DNA of 64,000 nt from positions 115 to 64,114 of the forward strand of contig NZ_AQUZ01000007.1 in NCBI RefSeq assembly GCF_000372465.1. Direction: 5' to 3'. The position numbers and the translations under genes are program-made. Of the stretch, positions 15,591 to 24,043 are shown piece by piece (the first letter of the stretch is position 1; every line of letters starts with the position of its first letter). The notes beneath the pieces are model-generated. The model saw only the letters and a list, made by a program, of their open reading frames with translations, ran no database searches and was not told the DNA's origin. The DNA comes from Kribbella catacumbae DSM 19601. Its GTDB lineage: Bacteria; Actinomycetota; Actinomycetes; Propionibacteriales; Kribbellaceae.

Positions 15591-15678
15591 CCGTTCGTTC
15601 GCCCCCTTTTCACCTTCGATTGCCGCTAGCGGTTGCGAGGTCGCTGATCAGGAGGGTGAAAAGGGGGCGAATGAACGG
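15591..15678. terminator. very long inverted repeat between convergent genes
   Basis: Arms 15591-15614 and 15655-15678 pair over 24 positions with a single G-U wobble, enclosing exactly 40 nt that contain the palindrome CCGCTAGCGG. It separates the aminotransferase from the convergent FAD oxidoreductase. It is probably a bidirectional terminator, with an arm much longer than usual. Confidence 0.7.
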
Positions 15679-15687
15679 GTGGGTGGG

Positions 15688-17085
15688 TTAGAAGTCGAAG
15701 CCGAGTCCAAGGCGGTCGAGAGTTCGCAGCCACAGGTTGCGGTGACCGCCGTGGGCATCGGCCTGCGCCATCGACCAGCGGGTCAGGTGGATGCCGGCGG
15801 CGCGGATTGGCTCGGGCGGGAACGGGAGTGGGCGCTCGCGGACCATCCGGAGCTCTGTGCGCTCGGAGGTTTCGCCGTACAGGAGGTCGAGCATGACGTC
15901 GGCGCCGAAGCGGGTCGCGGCCACTCCTAGGCCGGTGTAGCCGAGGGCGTAGGCGATGCGGCCTTCGGAGGCGGTGCCGAAGAAGGCGCAGAAGCGGGTG
16001 CTGGTGTCGATCACGCCGCCCCAGCGGTGGGTGAAGCGCAGGCCTTCCAGTTGCGGGAAGGTCGTGAAGAAGTGCCGGGCCAGCATTTCGTGGACGGTGT
16101 CGCGCTGTTCGAGGGCCGGGTTGATGCGGCTGCCGAAGTGGTAGAGCGGGGTGTAGCCGCCCCACAGGATCCGGTTGTCCCGGGTGAGCCGGTAGTAGTG
16201 GAAGAGGTTCGACGCGTCGCCGATGCCCTGGCGATGGCGCCAGCCGATCGCAGACAGTTGCTCGGCCGACAGCGGCTCCGTAGCGAGGACAAGGTCATAA
16301 ACCGGGACGGTGTAGAGACGTAGACGCCGGAGCAACGAGGGAAAGGCATTGGTGGCCAGGGCGATTCTGCCCGCGCGTACGGACCCTGTTGCCGTGCGCA
16401 ACAAGTCGCCGCGCAGGCTGGTCACCGGCGAGTGCTCATGGATCCGCACACCGTGGTCGAGGCAGACTCGTCTGAGTCCCCAGGCGAGTCTGGCCGGTTC
16501 GACCAGCGCGGTGCCGTCGTGATCGGCGAGCGCGCCAAGGTAGGTCTGGGAGTTCACCTCGGCGCGGGTCTGGTCACCATCGAGCAGGGTCAAGTTGTGG
16601 CCGAGCGCTTGCCGGGCCTCAGCTTCCTCGGCCAGATCGTCCAGTTGGTGCGGAGCCGTCGCGACCGTCAGCTCACCCGTCCGCTCCCAGCCGCAGTCGA
16701 TCCCGTACTTCGCGATGGTCGCGCCGATCGCCTCGAGGTTCTCCTCACCGAGCCGCTCCAGCAACGGCAACTCGTCCGGCCACCGAGCCAGGCCGTTGCC
16801 GAATCCGTGCGTCAGGCTTGCAGCACAGAACCCACCATTGCGACCACTCGCCGCGTTCCCACAGGTCCCCGCCTCCAGGACGACCACATCGAGCGACGGG
16901 TAGCGCTCTTTGGCTCGAAGCGCTGTCCACAGGCCGGTGTAGCCGCCGCCGACGATTGCGAGGTCGGCGCGCTGGTCGCCCACGAGCGGTTCCGCGGTAT
17001 CGGGCGCGGAAAGGTCGTCCAGCCAGAAGACGCGGGGCTCGGCGTCACGCAGCGCGGCATCGGCGAGCGCCCGCATCTCGCTCAC
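15688..17085 (-). CDS. FAD-dependent amine oxidoreductase (PuuB/DadA-like)
   Basis: A DAO-family flavoprotein of about 465 residues. It has an N-terminal Rossmann motif (DLAIVGGGYTGLWTALRAKE) and GRNGGFCAASLTHGFGNG typical of gamma-glutamylputrescine oxidase relatives. The substrate domain includes HFGSRINPALEQRD and the C-terminal GYTGLGVAATRFGADVMLDL. It probably oxidises an amine from the polyamine pool to an aldehyde. The GTG at 17085 overlaps the potC stop as GTGA; an ATG at 17076 is an alternative. It is the last gene of the potDABC operon, which ties its activity to polyamine import. Confidence 0.85.
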   Translation of the reverse strand: MSEMRALADAALRDAEPRVFWLDDLSAPDTAEPLVGDQRADLAIVGGGYTGLWTALRAKERYPSLDVVVLEAGTCGNAASGRNGGFCAASLTHGFGNGLARWPDELPLLERLGEENLEAIGATIAKYGIDCGWERTGELTVATAPHQLDDLAEEAEARQALGHNLTLLDGDQTRAEVNSQTYLGALADHDGTALVEPARLAWGLRRVCLDHGVRIHEHSPVTSLRGDLLRTATGSVRAGRIALATNAFPSLLRRLRLYTVPVYDLVLATEPLSAEQLSAIGWRHRQGIGDASNLFHYYRLTRDNRILWGGYTPLYHFGSRINPALEQRDTVHEMLARHFFTTFPQLEGLRFTHRWGGVIDTSTRFCAFFGTASEGRIAYALGYTGLGVAATRFGADVMLDLLYGETSERTELRMVRERPLPFPPEPIRAAGIHLTRWSMAQADAHGGHRNLWLRTLDRLGLGFDF

Positions 17086-17891
17086 CGAACCCGGGCATTC
17101 CGCCGCCGGCGGGCCAGTTCTCCACCTAGTACCAAGACCAACGCGAGCAGGAACATCGCCGTACCGATGACGTTGATCTGTGGCGGGATGTCGCGTTGCG
17201 CCGAACCCCAGACGAACATCGGGAAGGTCACCGTCGTCCCGGCGTTCAGGTTGGTGATGATGAAGTCGTCGAACGACAGCGAGAAGCTGAGCAGCGCGGC
17301 GGCCAGGATGCCCGGGAAGACGAGCGGGAAGGTGATCCGCCAGAACGTCTGCCACTCGTTGGCGTACAGATCCATCGCCGCCTGTTCGAGCCGCGAATCC
17401 ATCCCGGTCAGCCGCGCCTTCACCGTGACGACCACGAACGACAGGCAGAACATCACGTGTGCGATCAGGATCGTCCAGAAGCCCAGCCGGCCGCCGAAAC
17501 CCGACGACACGAACAGTGCCAGCAGCGACGAGCCGAGCACGATCTCCGGCGAGGCCATCGGCAGGAAGATGAACAGGTTCGTCGCGGACCGGCCGCGGAA
17601 CCGTCGCCGGACCATCGCGAACGCCATCAACGTGCCGAGCGCGGTGGCGATGACCGTGGCGACCAGGCCGATCCGCAAGCTGACGCTGACCGCCTCGCAC
17701 AGCCCGGACGGCCGGCACGGATGCTGCCAGTTCTCCCAGGTGAAGCCGTCGAACGTGTAGGACAGCTTGCTCTTCGGCTCATTGAAGGACATCAGCATCA
17801 CGACGAAGATCGGCGCGAACAGGTACAGCAGGACGAGCAACCCGGCAAAGAGGATGAGGTGCCGTCCGATCCAGCGACCGACCCGCGTCAT
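17082..17891 (-). CDS. potC: polyamine ABC transporter permease, PotC type
   Basis: A 269-residue inner-membrane permease with about six TM segments. The first is IGRHLILFAGLLVLLYLFAP, followed by the conserved VVMLMSFNEPKSKL of PotC proteins. The EAA-type coupling loop reads EQAAMDLYANEWQTFWRITF, and SFDDFIITNLNAG is a typical PotC signature. It pairs with PotB to form the channel. The gene overlaps potB upstream and the oxidoreductase downstream by 4 bp each, giving tight translational coupling. Confidence 0.88.
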   Translation of the reverse strand: MTRVGRWIGRHLILFAGLLVLLYLFAPIFVVMLMSFNEPKSKLSYTFDGFTWENWQHPCRPSGLCEAVSVSLRIGLVATVIATALGTLMAFAMVRRRFRGRSATNLFIFLPMASPEIVLGSSLLALFVSSGFGGRLGFWTILIAHVMFCLSFVVVTVKARLTGMDSRLEQAAMDLYANEWQTFWRITFPLVFPGILAAALLSFSLSFDDFIITNLNAGTTVTFPMFVWGSAQRDIPPQINVIGTAMFLLALVLVLGGELARRRRNARVR

Positions 17892-18775
17892 ACCAGCTCC
17901 TCCGTCCCGGAACGGCGTACGTAGAAGAGGACCAGGACGACGATCGCCGCCATCAACGTGACCGACAGAGCGGCAGCCGTTGGATAGGCGCCGGCCGCGA
18001 AGAGTCGCTGGATGTCGTTGCCGATCATCCGTTGTTTCGGCGTACCGAGCAGTTGGGCGTTGATGTAGTCGCCGGCCGCCGGGATGAAGGTCAGCAGCGT
18101 GCCCGCGACGACCCCCGGCATCGACAGCGGCAGCGTCACCGTGCGGAAGGTCGTGAACGGCCCGGCGAAGAGATCACCACCGGCCTCGATCAGGCGGTGG
18201 TCGATCTTCTCCAGGCTGGCGTAGAGCGGAAGCACCATGAACGGCAGGAAGTTGTAGGTCAGGCCGGTCACGACCGCCGCCGTCGTCGCGAGCAGGCGAC
18301 CGTCCGAGCCGAGGATGTGCACCGCCTTCAAGGCATCCACCACAAAGCCGTTGTCGCTGAGCAGCATCTTCCAGGACAGGGTCCGGATCAGGAAGCTGGT
18401 GAAGAACGGCGCGATCACCAGCGCCAGCATCACGTTCTTCCATCGGCCGGCCTTGAACGCGATCGCGTAGGCGAGCGGATAGCCGAGCAACAAGCAGAAA
18501 GCCGTTGTCAGCAAGGCGTACCACAACGATCGCCCGAACGGCCGTGCATAGTCGGCCAGCGCATCCACGTAGTTGTGCCAGCTCCACGTCATCGAGAAGC
18601 CGGCTTCGATCGAGCCATCCGGGTCGTACAGGCTGGCCGCCAGCAGCGACACGATCGGTACGACGAAGAACAGCAGCAGCCAGAGGCCACCCGGAAGGAG
18701 CAGCAGGTACGCCGTCAGCCGTCGCCCCTGTCGCTCTGGCTTCCCGGCGGCAGGGACGGGAACGAGGGCGCTCAT
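17888..18775 (-). CDS. potB: polyamine ABC transporter permease, PotB type
   Basis: A 295-residue permease starting [22 protein letters not shown]1 is AYLLLLPGGLWLLLFFVVPI. SLYDPDGSIEAGFSMTWSWH and IRTLSWKMLLSDNGFVVDAL are PotB-like. The coupling loop carries LIEAGGDLFAGPFTTFRTVT, and GDYINAQLLGTPKQRMIGN is the conserved C-terminal family segment. The ATG at 18775 overlaps the potA stop (ATGA). The much longer open frame upstream is only the reverse reading of potA. Confidence 0.88.
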   Translation of the reverse strand: MSALVPVPAAGKPERQGRRLTAYLLLLPGGLWLLLFFVVPIVSLLAASLYDPDGSIEAGFSMTWSWHNYVDALADYARPFGRSLWYALLTTAFCLLLGYPLAYAIAFKAGRWKNVMLALVIAPFFTSFLIRTLSWKMLLSDNGFVVDALKAVHILGSDGRLLATTAAVVTGLTYNFLPFMVLPLYASLEKIDHRLIEAGGDLFAGPFTTFRTVTLPLSMPGVVAGTLLTFIPAAGDYINAQLLGTPKQRMIGNDIQRLFAAGAYPTAAALSVTLMAAIVVLVLFYVRRSGTEELV

Positions 18776-19911
18776 CCCGCGTCGTCCGCGATGTCCTCGA
18801 CGCCCGCCAGGGCGTCCTGCGCCGCATCGAGCACGAAGGTGTGCGACGGCTGCCAGTGCAGATCGACCGAATCCCCGACCTTCAACGCCGCCCGCGCCCC
18901 AGTGTTCTGCTCGAACACCGTCAGCTCCTGCCCCCACGGCAACTTCGCCAGGTACTGCGTACTGACGCCGATGTAGCTGACATCGGTCACGACCGCCGAT
19001 CGCAGGACGTTGGAGCCGGCCTCCTCCTCGGAGCCGGCGGGAGCGAGGAAGACCTTCTCCGGTCTGATCCCCATCCAGACGTCGCCCTCGGTCACCCGGC
19101 AGCGCGGTACCGGCACGGTGATCTTGCCGCCATGGACGTCGACCACGACACTCCCATCGGCCTGGCCGAGGATTGTGGCGCGGACCAGGTTGGACTGGCC
19201 GAGGAAGTTGGCGACGAAGGTGGTGGCCGGCAGGTCGTAGAGTTCGGCAGGCGAGCCGAGCTGCTCGATCACGCCCGCGTTCATCACCGCGATCGTGTCG
19301 GCCATCGTCATGGCCTCTTCCTGGTCGTGCGTGACGTGCACGAAGGTGATGCCGACCTCGGTCTGGATCCGCTTCAGCTCGATCTGCATCTGCCGTCTGA
19401 GCTTGAGATCCAGCGCGCCCAGCGGTTCGTCGAGCAGCAGCACCTGCGGCCGGTTGATCAACGCCCGGGCCAGCGCGACTCGTTGCTGCTGGCCACCAGA
19501 CAGCTGGGTCGGCTTTCGCTTGCCATAGGCACCTAGTTCGACGAGGTCGAGCATCTCGCCGACCTTCTGCCTGACCTCCTTGATGCCACGGCGGCGCAAC
19601 CCGAAGGCGACGTTCTCGAAGATGTCGAGGTGCGGGAAGAGCGCGTAGTTCTGGAAGACGGTGTTGACCGGGCGCTTGTACGGCCGCAGCCCGGTGATGT
19701 CTTGGTCGCCCAGACTGATCGTCCCGGCGGTCGGCTCCTCCAGCCCAGCGACCATCCGCAGCGTCGTGGTCTTGCCGCACCCGGAGGGGCCGAGAAGCGC
19801 GAAGAACTCGCCCTGCGGCACGGTCAGGTCCAGCTGGTGCACGGCCCGATGACCAGCGAACTGCTTGCTGATACCGCTGAGCACTAAGTCGCTGGAGCCG
19901 GTGAGGTTCAT
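18772..19911 (-). CDS. potA: polyamine ABC transporter ATP-binding protein, PotA type
   Basis: A 379-residue ABC ATPase with Walker A GPSGCGKT at 41-48, the Q-loop in [14 protein letters not shown], signature [15 protein letters not shown], Walker [12 protein letters not shown] and H-loop [10 protein letters not shown]. The last 140 residues form a TOBE/OB regulatory domain ([11 protein letters not shown]). The length fits PotA. It energises import of putrescine or spermidine through PotB/PotC. It is followed by potB with a 4-bp overlap and preceded by potD at 5 bp. Confidence 0.92.
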   Translation of the reverse strand: MNLTGSSDLVLSGISKQFAGHRAVHQLDLTVPQGEFFALLGPSGCGKTTTLRMVAGLEEPTAGTISLGDQDITGLRPYKRPVNTVFQNYALFPHLDIFENVAFGLRRRGIKEVRQKVGEMLDLVELGAYGKRKPTQLSGGQQQRVALARALINRPQVLLLDEPLGALDLKLRRQMQIELKRIQTEVGITFVHVTHDQEEAMTMADTIAVMNAGVIEQLGSPAELYDLPATTFVANFLGQSNLVRATILGQADGSVVVDVHGGKITVPVPRCRVTEGDVWMGIRPEKVFLAPAGSEEEAGSNVLRSAVVTDVSYIGVSTQYLAKLPWGQELTVFEQNTGARAALKVGDSVDLHWQPSHTFVLDAAQDALAGVEDIADDAG

Positions 19912-19916
19912 GGCGG

Positions 19917-21095
19917 TCAGCCCCCGATCGCGAGGTTGAAGTCGGTTTCGTAGAGCTTCGCCTTGGCCGTGTCCAGCGGCATGAACGCGAAGGTCTTCTC
20001 CAGGACGGCCTGGTCGGGGAAGATCAGCGGGCTGTCGACCAGCTCCGGGTCGACCTTCTCCATCGCCTCACGGGCGCCCTCGACCGGGCAGATGTAGTTC
20101 ACCCAGGCCGCCAGCGTGGCCGCGACCTCCGGGTCGTAGTAATAGTTCATCAGCGCCTCGGCATTCGCCTTGTGGGCGGCCTTGTTCGGCACCAGCATGT
20201 TGTCCGACCAGAGCCCGAGGCCCTCTTCCGGAATGACGAACTTGATGTCCGGGTTGTCGGCCTGGAGCGCGAGCACGTCGCCCGACCAGGCTTCGCAGGC
20301 GACGATGTTGCCGGCGTTCAGGTCCTGCACGTAGTCGTTGCCGGTGAAGCGGCGGATCTGCCCGGAGGCGACGTACCCACTCAGCCGGTCGAGCGCCTTG
20401 CTCCAGGCGGCATCGTCGAACTTCGCCGGGTCGGCGCCGTCCAGCCGCAGCATGAAGGACATCGTGTCGGGCATCTCGGACAGCAGCGTGATCTTGCCCT
20501 TGAGATCGGCGCGGCTGAGCAGATCGGCGTAGCTGCCGACTTCCTTCGTGTACTTCGCGTTGTAGGCGATCCCGGTCAGGCCGGTTTGCCAGGGCACGCT
20601 GTAGTCGCGGTTCGGGTCCCAGCGGGGCGCCTTCAGTTGTTTGAGCAGGTGCTTGTCGACGTTCGGGATCTTGGCGTGGTCGAGCTTCTGGATCCAGCCG
20701 AGGCCGACCGTGCGCGCGGCCATCCAGTCGGTCAGGACGAAGATGTCGCGACCGCAGGGCTGGCAGGCACCGAGCTGGTCGCGCACCTTCGCGTAGAACT
20801 CGGCGTTGTCGTTGACGTCGGCGGTGTAGGTGACCTTGATGCCGGACTTCTTCTCGAAGGCGTCCAGCGTCGGCAGCAGGGTCTTGCCGTTGACCTTCTC
20901 CTCGGACTCGTCCATGTAGCTCGGCCAGTTCGAGAAGATCAGCGACTTCTCCGTCGCCGACTTGTCGGTACTGACGCAGCTGCCGGCGCTCTGCTTGGCG
21001 GCCGGGATCCCGCAGGCGGTCAGCAACCCACCCGCGCCCAATCCAAGCGCGGCCCCGCGGAGGACGGCCCGGCGCCCGATCACAGGCTGGCTCAT
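19917..21095 (-). CDS. potD: polyamine-binding lipoprotein, PotD type (Tat exported)
   Basis: A 392-residue substrate-binding protein with a twin-arginine lipoprotein signal (RRAVLRG, lipobox LLTAC with Cys28). Mature segments LIFSNWPSYMD, FEKKSGIKVTYTADVNDNAE, IFVLTDWMAARTVGLGWIQK and YSVPWQTGLTGIAYNAK match PotD/PotF proteins. NIVACEAWSGDVLALQADNP covers part of the ligand pocket. As first gene of the potDABC-oxidoreductase operon it faces the divergent Lrp regulator across a promoter with two palindromic sites. Confidence 0.9.
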   Translation of the reverse strand: MSQPVIGRRAVLRGAALGLGAGGLLTACGIPAAKQSAGSCVSTDKSATEKSLIFSNWPSYMDESEEKVNGKTLLPTLDAFEKKSGIKVTYTADVNDNAEFYAKVRDQLGACQPCGRDIFVLTDWMAARTVGLGWIQKLDHAKIPNVDKHLLKQLKAPRWDPNRDYSVPWQTGLTGIAYNAKYTKEVGSYADLLSRADLKGKITLLSEMPDTMSFMLRLDGADPAKFDDAAWSKALDRLSGYVASGQIRRFTGNDYVQDLNAGNIVACEAWSGDVLALQADNPDIKFVIPEEGLGLWSDNMLVPNKAAHKANAEALMNYYYDPEVAATLAAWVNYICPVEGAREAMEKVDPELVDSPLIFPDQAVLEKTFAFMPLDTAKAKLYETDFNLAIGG

Positions 21096-21168
21096 CAGAC
21101 CTCCCTAGCAGAGTCATTCCTGAGGGCTTTCGCGGGCGATACTGTCAAACGGTTCCCGCCAAGACAAG

Positions 21169-21207
21169 GGATTCCGAAGTTGTAGGTGGATTTGGCAACG
21201 GATTCCG
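21169..21207. promoter_or_regulatory. paired candidate Lrp-family operators in the potD/lrp promoter
   Basis: Two copies of a GGATTCCG core (GGATTCCG at 21169-21176 and CGGATTCCG at 21199-21207) lie about 31 bp apart, close to three helical turns. This suits an oligomeric Lrp/AsnC regulator. They sit between the divergent potD and regulator starts, and the second reappears upstream of the amidohydrolase/aminotransferase pair. Confidence 0.55.
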
Positions 21208-21252
21208 GTACCGCGGCTTGCCTACACCCGGTACCGCTGACAGGATCTGCTG

Positions 21253-21732
21253 GTGACCGGACGCACGGGGAACCCCGACCAGAACGCACTGCTGGACGAC
21301 ACCGCCAAGGCGATCATCCGCGAACTCCAGCTCGACGGGCGCAAGTCGTACGCCGCGATCGGCAAGGCGGTCGGGCTGTCCGAGGCCGCCGTCCGGCAGC
21401 GGGTCCAGCGGCTCACTGACGCCGGCATCATGCAGGTGGTCGCGGTCACCGATCCGCTGGAGATGGGTTTCGCCCGGCAGGCGATGATCGGGATCAAGGC
21501 CGAGGGCGCGCTCGAGCCGATCGCCGACGAGCTCGCGGCGATGGACGAGATCGAGTACGTCGTGATCACCGCCGGCTCGTTCGACCTGCTGGCCGAGGTG
21601 CTCTGCGAGAGCGACGAGCAGTTGCTCAAGGTGTTGTCAGAGCGGGTCCGGTCGATCAAGGGTGTGAAGGTGACCGAGACCTTCGTCTACCTGAAGCTGG
21701 TCAAGCAGACCTATTCGTGGGGTGTGCGCTGA
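21253..21732 (+). CDS. Lrp/AsnC-family transcriptional regulator
   Basis: A 159-residue protein with an N-terminal AsnC helix-turn-helix (ELQLDGRKSYAAIGKAVGLS, then AAVRQRVQRLTDAGIMQVVA) and a C-terminal RAM ligand-binding domain (AMDEIEYVVITAGSFDLLAE, IKGVKVTETFVYLKL). It is placed divergently from potD and overlaps the downstream FAD oxidoreductase by 16 bp, so it is the likely local regulator of polyamine genes. Close relatives regulate putrescine or gamma-glutamyl pathways, but the ligand here is unproven. It starts at a GTG. Confidence 0.88.
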   Translation: MTGRTGNPDQNALLDDTAKAIIRELQLDGRKSYAAIGKAVGLSEAAVRQRVQRLTDAGIMQVVAVTDPLEMGFARQAMIGIKAEGALEPIADELAAMDEIEYVVITAGSFDLLAEVLCESDEQLLKVLSERVRSIKGVKVTETFVYLKLVKQTYSWGVR

Positions 21733-23111
21733 ACCTCTGGGCCGAGACCGCGGAGCCCGCGGGGCCTGCGGGCTCTGCGGAGTCCGCGACGGACCGGCCG
21801 CGGCTCGCCGGTGACCGGGACGCCGACGTGGCGATCGTCGGCGCCGGGTACACCGGCCTGTGGACGGCGTACTACCTGGCGAAGGCCGATCCCGGTCTCC
21901 GGATCGTGATTCTGGAGGCGGAGACCGTCGGGTTCGGTGCTTCTGGACGCAACGGCGGCTGGTGTTCCGCGTTGTTCCCGGTGTCCTCGCACCGACTCGC
22001 CTCGCTGCCCGGATCGAGTCGCGATTCGGCGATCGCAATGCACCTGGCGATGCAGGCCTCGGTGAACGAGGTCGGCCGGGTCAGTGCCGTCGAGGGCATC
22101 GACTGCGACTACCACAAGGGCGGCACGATCGTGCTCGCGCGGACTCGGGCGCAACTGGCTCGCGCGCGGTCGGAGGTCGAGGAGGCCGCTGAATGGGGGC
22201 CTGGCGATCTGCGCTTCCTGGAGCCGGACGAAGTCGCCTCCCGGGTCCGGGCGACAAAGGTGCTCGGGGCAACATTCACCCCGCACTGCGCGGTCATCCA
22301 CCCGGGCAAGCTGGTCCGCGGGCTCGCCTCTGTCGTCGAGCGCCTTGGCGTCACGATCTACGAGCACACGCCAGTCCGTGCGATCGAGTCCGGCCGGGCT
22401 GTCACGCAGTACGGCGTACTGCGGGCTGAGGTTGTCGTACGGGCGACTGAGGGGTTCACGCCTTCGCTGGCTGGGGAATCGCGAGCGGTGGCGCCGGTCT
22501 ACTCGTTGATGGTGGCGACCGAGCCGTTGAGTGCGGAGACGTGGGACCGGATCGGGCTGACGGATCGGCCGACGTTCAGCGATCACCGGCATCTGGTGAT
22601 CTACGGGCAGCGGACGGCTGATGGCCGGCTGGCGTTCGGCGGGCGGGGTGCGCCGTACCATTTCGGCTCGCGGGTCAAGCCGTCCTTCGACACTGAGCCA
22701 CGGGTCTTCGGCGCGCTGCAGCGAACGCTGCGGGAGCTGTTCGGCGGGCTGGACGACGTGGGCTTCACCCATGGTTGGGGCGGACCACTCGGCGTACCGC
22801 GGGATTGGTGCGCGTCGGTCGGGATCGACCACGGAACCGGCCTCGCCTGGGCCGGCGGCTATGTGGGCGACGGCGTCAGTACGACGAACTTGGCGGGGCG
22901 CACGTTGACGGATCTCATCCTTCGCCGGGACACGCGGCTGATCCATCTCCCTTGGGTCGACCACCGCTCACCCCACTGGGAACCAGAACCACTCCGCTGG
23001 CTCGGCATCAATGCGGGACTCCGCGCGATGACCATCGCCGACACCGAGGAGCGCCTGACCAGGAGGAACAGCCTGATCGCGCGATTGATGGCGCCTTTGC
23101 TCGGAGGCTGA
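21717..23111 (+). CDS. FAD-dependent amine oxidoreductase (PuuB-like), second copy
   Basis: A 464-residue DAO-family flavoprotein: DVAIVGAGYTGLWTAYYLAK (FAD Rossmann motif), GFGASGRNGGWCSALFPVS, substrate-domain HFGSRVKPSFDTEP and the C-terminal AGGYVGDGVSTTNLAGRTL. It is paralogous to the enzyme at the end of the potDABC operon but clearly diverged, so the two may act on different amines. The GTG at 21717 lies inside the end of the regulator gene (16-bp overlap), making the two a bicistronic unit. It ends 19 bp from the convergent nucleotidyltransferase gene. Confidence 0.83.
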   Translation: MGCALNLWAETAEPAGPAGSAESATDRPRLAGDRDADVAIVGAGYTGLWTAYYLAKADPGLRIVILEAETVGFGASGRNGGWCSALFPVSSHRLASLPGSSRDSAIAMHLAMQASVNEVGRVSAVEGIDCDYHKGGTIVLARTRAQLARARSEVEEAAEWGPGDLRFLEPDEVASRVRATKVLGATFTPHCAVIHPGKLVRGLASVVERLGVTIYEHTPVRAIESGRAVTQYGVLRAEVVVRATEGFTPSLAGESRAVAPVYSLMVATEPLSAETWDRIGLTDRPTFSDHRHLVIYGQRTADGRLAFGGRGAPYHFGSRVKPSFDTEPRVFGALQRTLRELFGGLDDVGFTHGWGGPLGVPRDWCASVGIDHGTGLAWAGGYVGDGVSTTNLAGRTLTDLILRRDTRLIHLPWVDHRSPHWEPEPLRWLGINAGLRAMTIADTEERLTRRNSLIARLMAPLLGG

Positions 23112-23129
23112 AATGGCCGTCGGCCTGGT

Positions 23130-23846
23130 CTAGCCGCTGGCTTGGGCGGTCAGGGCTGGGAGGGCCGGGAAGTTGGCCAGGTCTGGGAGGGACGGGAGGT
23201 CGGCGAGGATTGGGCGTTCGACGCTGGCGCGGCCCGCGAGGAGGACCTGGAGGCGGGGGCCGTGCAGGATCGTGGGGTCGTGGAGCCAGTCCTCGATGAC
23301 GGGGACGGCGGCGCGGTGGTGGTTGGAGAGATCGCGGAGGCTGAGTTCGTCGACGTTGACCGGGTTGCCGGTCAGTTCGACGATGTCGCTCATCAGGCCA
23401 CCGACCTGTTCCTCCCAGAGAGGGTTGTCGGTGGCAACTTCGTCGGATCTGATCAGCAGCAGTGCGACGTCGCTCTTGAGATCACCCTCGCCACGGGCGG
23501 CAGCGCCGTACAGGCTGGTGTGCAGGGGTGCGATGCGCCAGGAGGCGATGTTCGCGGACAGGGTGTCGGCGAAGGTGGCGCGCAGGTTGGCGAGCAGTTC
23601 GACGGCTTGGGCCGCGAGGTGGGACCGGTTGAGCCGGTAGAGCAGCGAGCTGCCGGCCTCGTCGACGTGCACCAACCCGGTCGAGGCCAGCCGATGGAGA
23701 ACCAGCCGGACGCCGGCCACGCTGCCAGTGCCCGCCTCGGCGTGCACCTGACGGCCGGACAGCATCCGGTCGGCTCGCGCGAGCACCTGAAGCACCGGAC
23801 CGTCGAGCGAGGGGATGACAGTGCTGATCGGAGTACTGAAATCCAC
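23130..23846 (-). CDS. winged-helix plus nucleotidyltransferase-fold protein with a degenerate active site
   Basis: A 238-residue protein. Residues 1-75 form a winged-helix DNA-binding region (LQVLARADRMLSGRQVHAEA, VRLVLHRLASTGLVHVDEAG). Residues 95-200 resemble an MNT-type nucleotidyltransferase: LYGAAARGEGDLKSDVALLL corresponds to the GSxARG...SDxDL motif. Position 1 is Ala instead of Ser, and the second catalytic Asp is replaced (SDVA), so catalysis is doubtful. A later NPVNVDELSL could supply the third acidic residue. The mix suggests a transcription factor that uses a decayed or nucleotide-binding domain as sensor. Two TGATCA-based palindromes directly upstream of its GTG start suggest autoregulation. 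Confidence 0.6.
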   Translation of the reverse strand: MDFSTPISTVIPSLDGPVLQVLARADRMLSGRQVHAEAGTGSVAGVRLVLHRLASTGLVHVDEAGSSLLYRLNRSHLAAQAVELLANLRATFADTLSANIASWRIAPLHTSLYGAAARGEGDLKSDVALLLIRSDEVATDNPLWEEQVGGLMSDIVELTGNPVNVDELSLRDLSNHHRAAVPVIEDWLHDPTILHGPRLQVLLAGRASVERPILADLPSLPDLANFPALPALTAQASG

Positions 23847-23875
23847 CGGCTACCGTGCCCACAATTCTGCGGATG

Positions 23876-23912
23876 TGATCACTTTAGTGATCATAGTGAC
23901 CAACTGATCACT
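23876..23912. promoter_or_regulatory. double palindromic operator upstream of the winged-helix nucleotidyltransferase gene
   Basis: TGATCACT-TT-AGTGATCA (23876-23893, perfect arms) is followed after one base by AGTGACCA-AC-TGATCACT (23895-23912, one mismatch). Both are 18-bp sites with 2-bp centres, placed 30-66 bp upstream of the GTG at 23846. Strong candidate autoregulatory operators. Confidence 0.65.
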
Positions 23913-23966
23913 TTGTGTCAGCGGTCGAAGCGGCGAGGTCGGCTCTCACTCCGCACGGCTGAGTTT

Positions 23967-23985
23967 GTTAGGCAGCCTGCCTAAC
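23967..23985. promoter_or_regulatory. 19-bp palindrome upstream of the ROK regulator
   Basis: GTTAGGCAGCCTGCCTAAC is a perfect inverted repeat around one central base, 59-77 bp upstream of the ROK gene start. A matching half-site CTGCCTAAC occurs at 27470-27478, just before the DasR-like gene. Probably the ROK protein's own operator; its spacing does not fit a standard iron box. Confidence 0.55.
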
Positions 23986-24043
23986 TTACGGGAAGTATCA
24001 TCAGGCCCGGAGGCTGACGTCAAGGCTTAACTAAAGGTGGCCA

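Noticed and set aside
18776..19780. Open frame extending PotB upstream through potA
   Set aside because: Shadow of the PotA gene; PotB families start at the ATG at 18775, which overlaps the potA stop.
23126..23133. TGGTCTAG sequence resembling a DasR box
   Set aside because: It lies between two convergent gene ends, overlapping a stop codon, where a repressor would have no promoter to act on; only the core matches.
23967..23985. Iron box (DtxR/IdeR)
   Set aside because: It shares TTAGG/CCTAA ends, but the total length and centre differ from the 19-bp IdeR consensus, and the downstream gene is a sugar-type ROK regulator.
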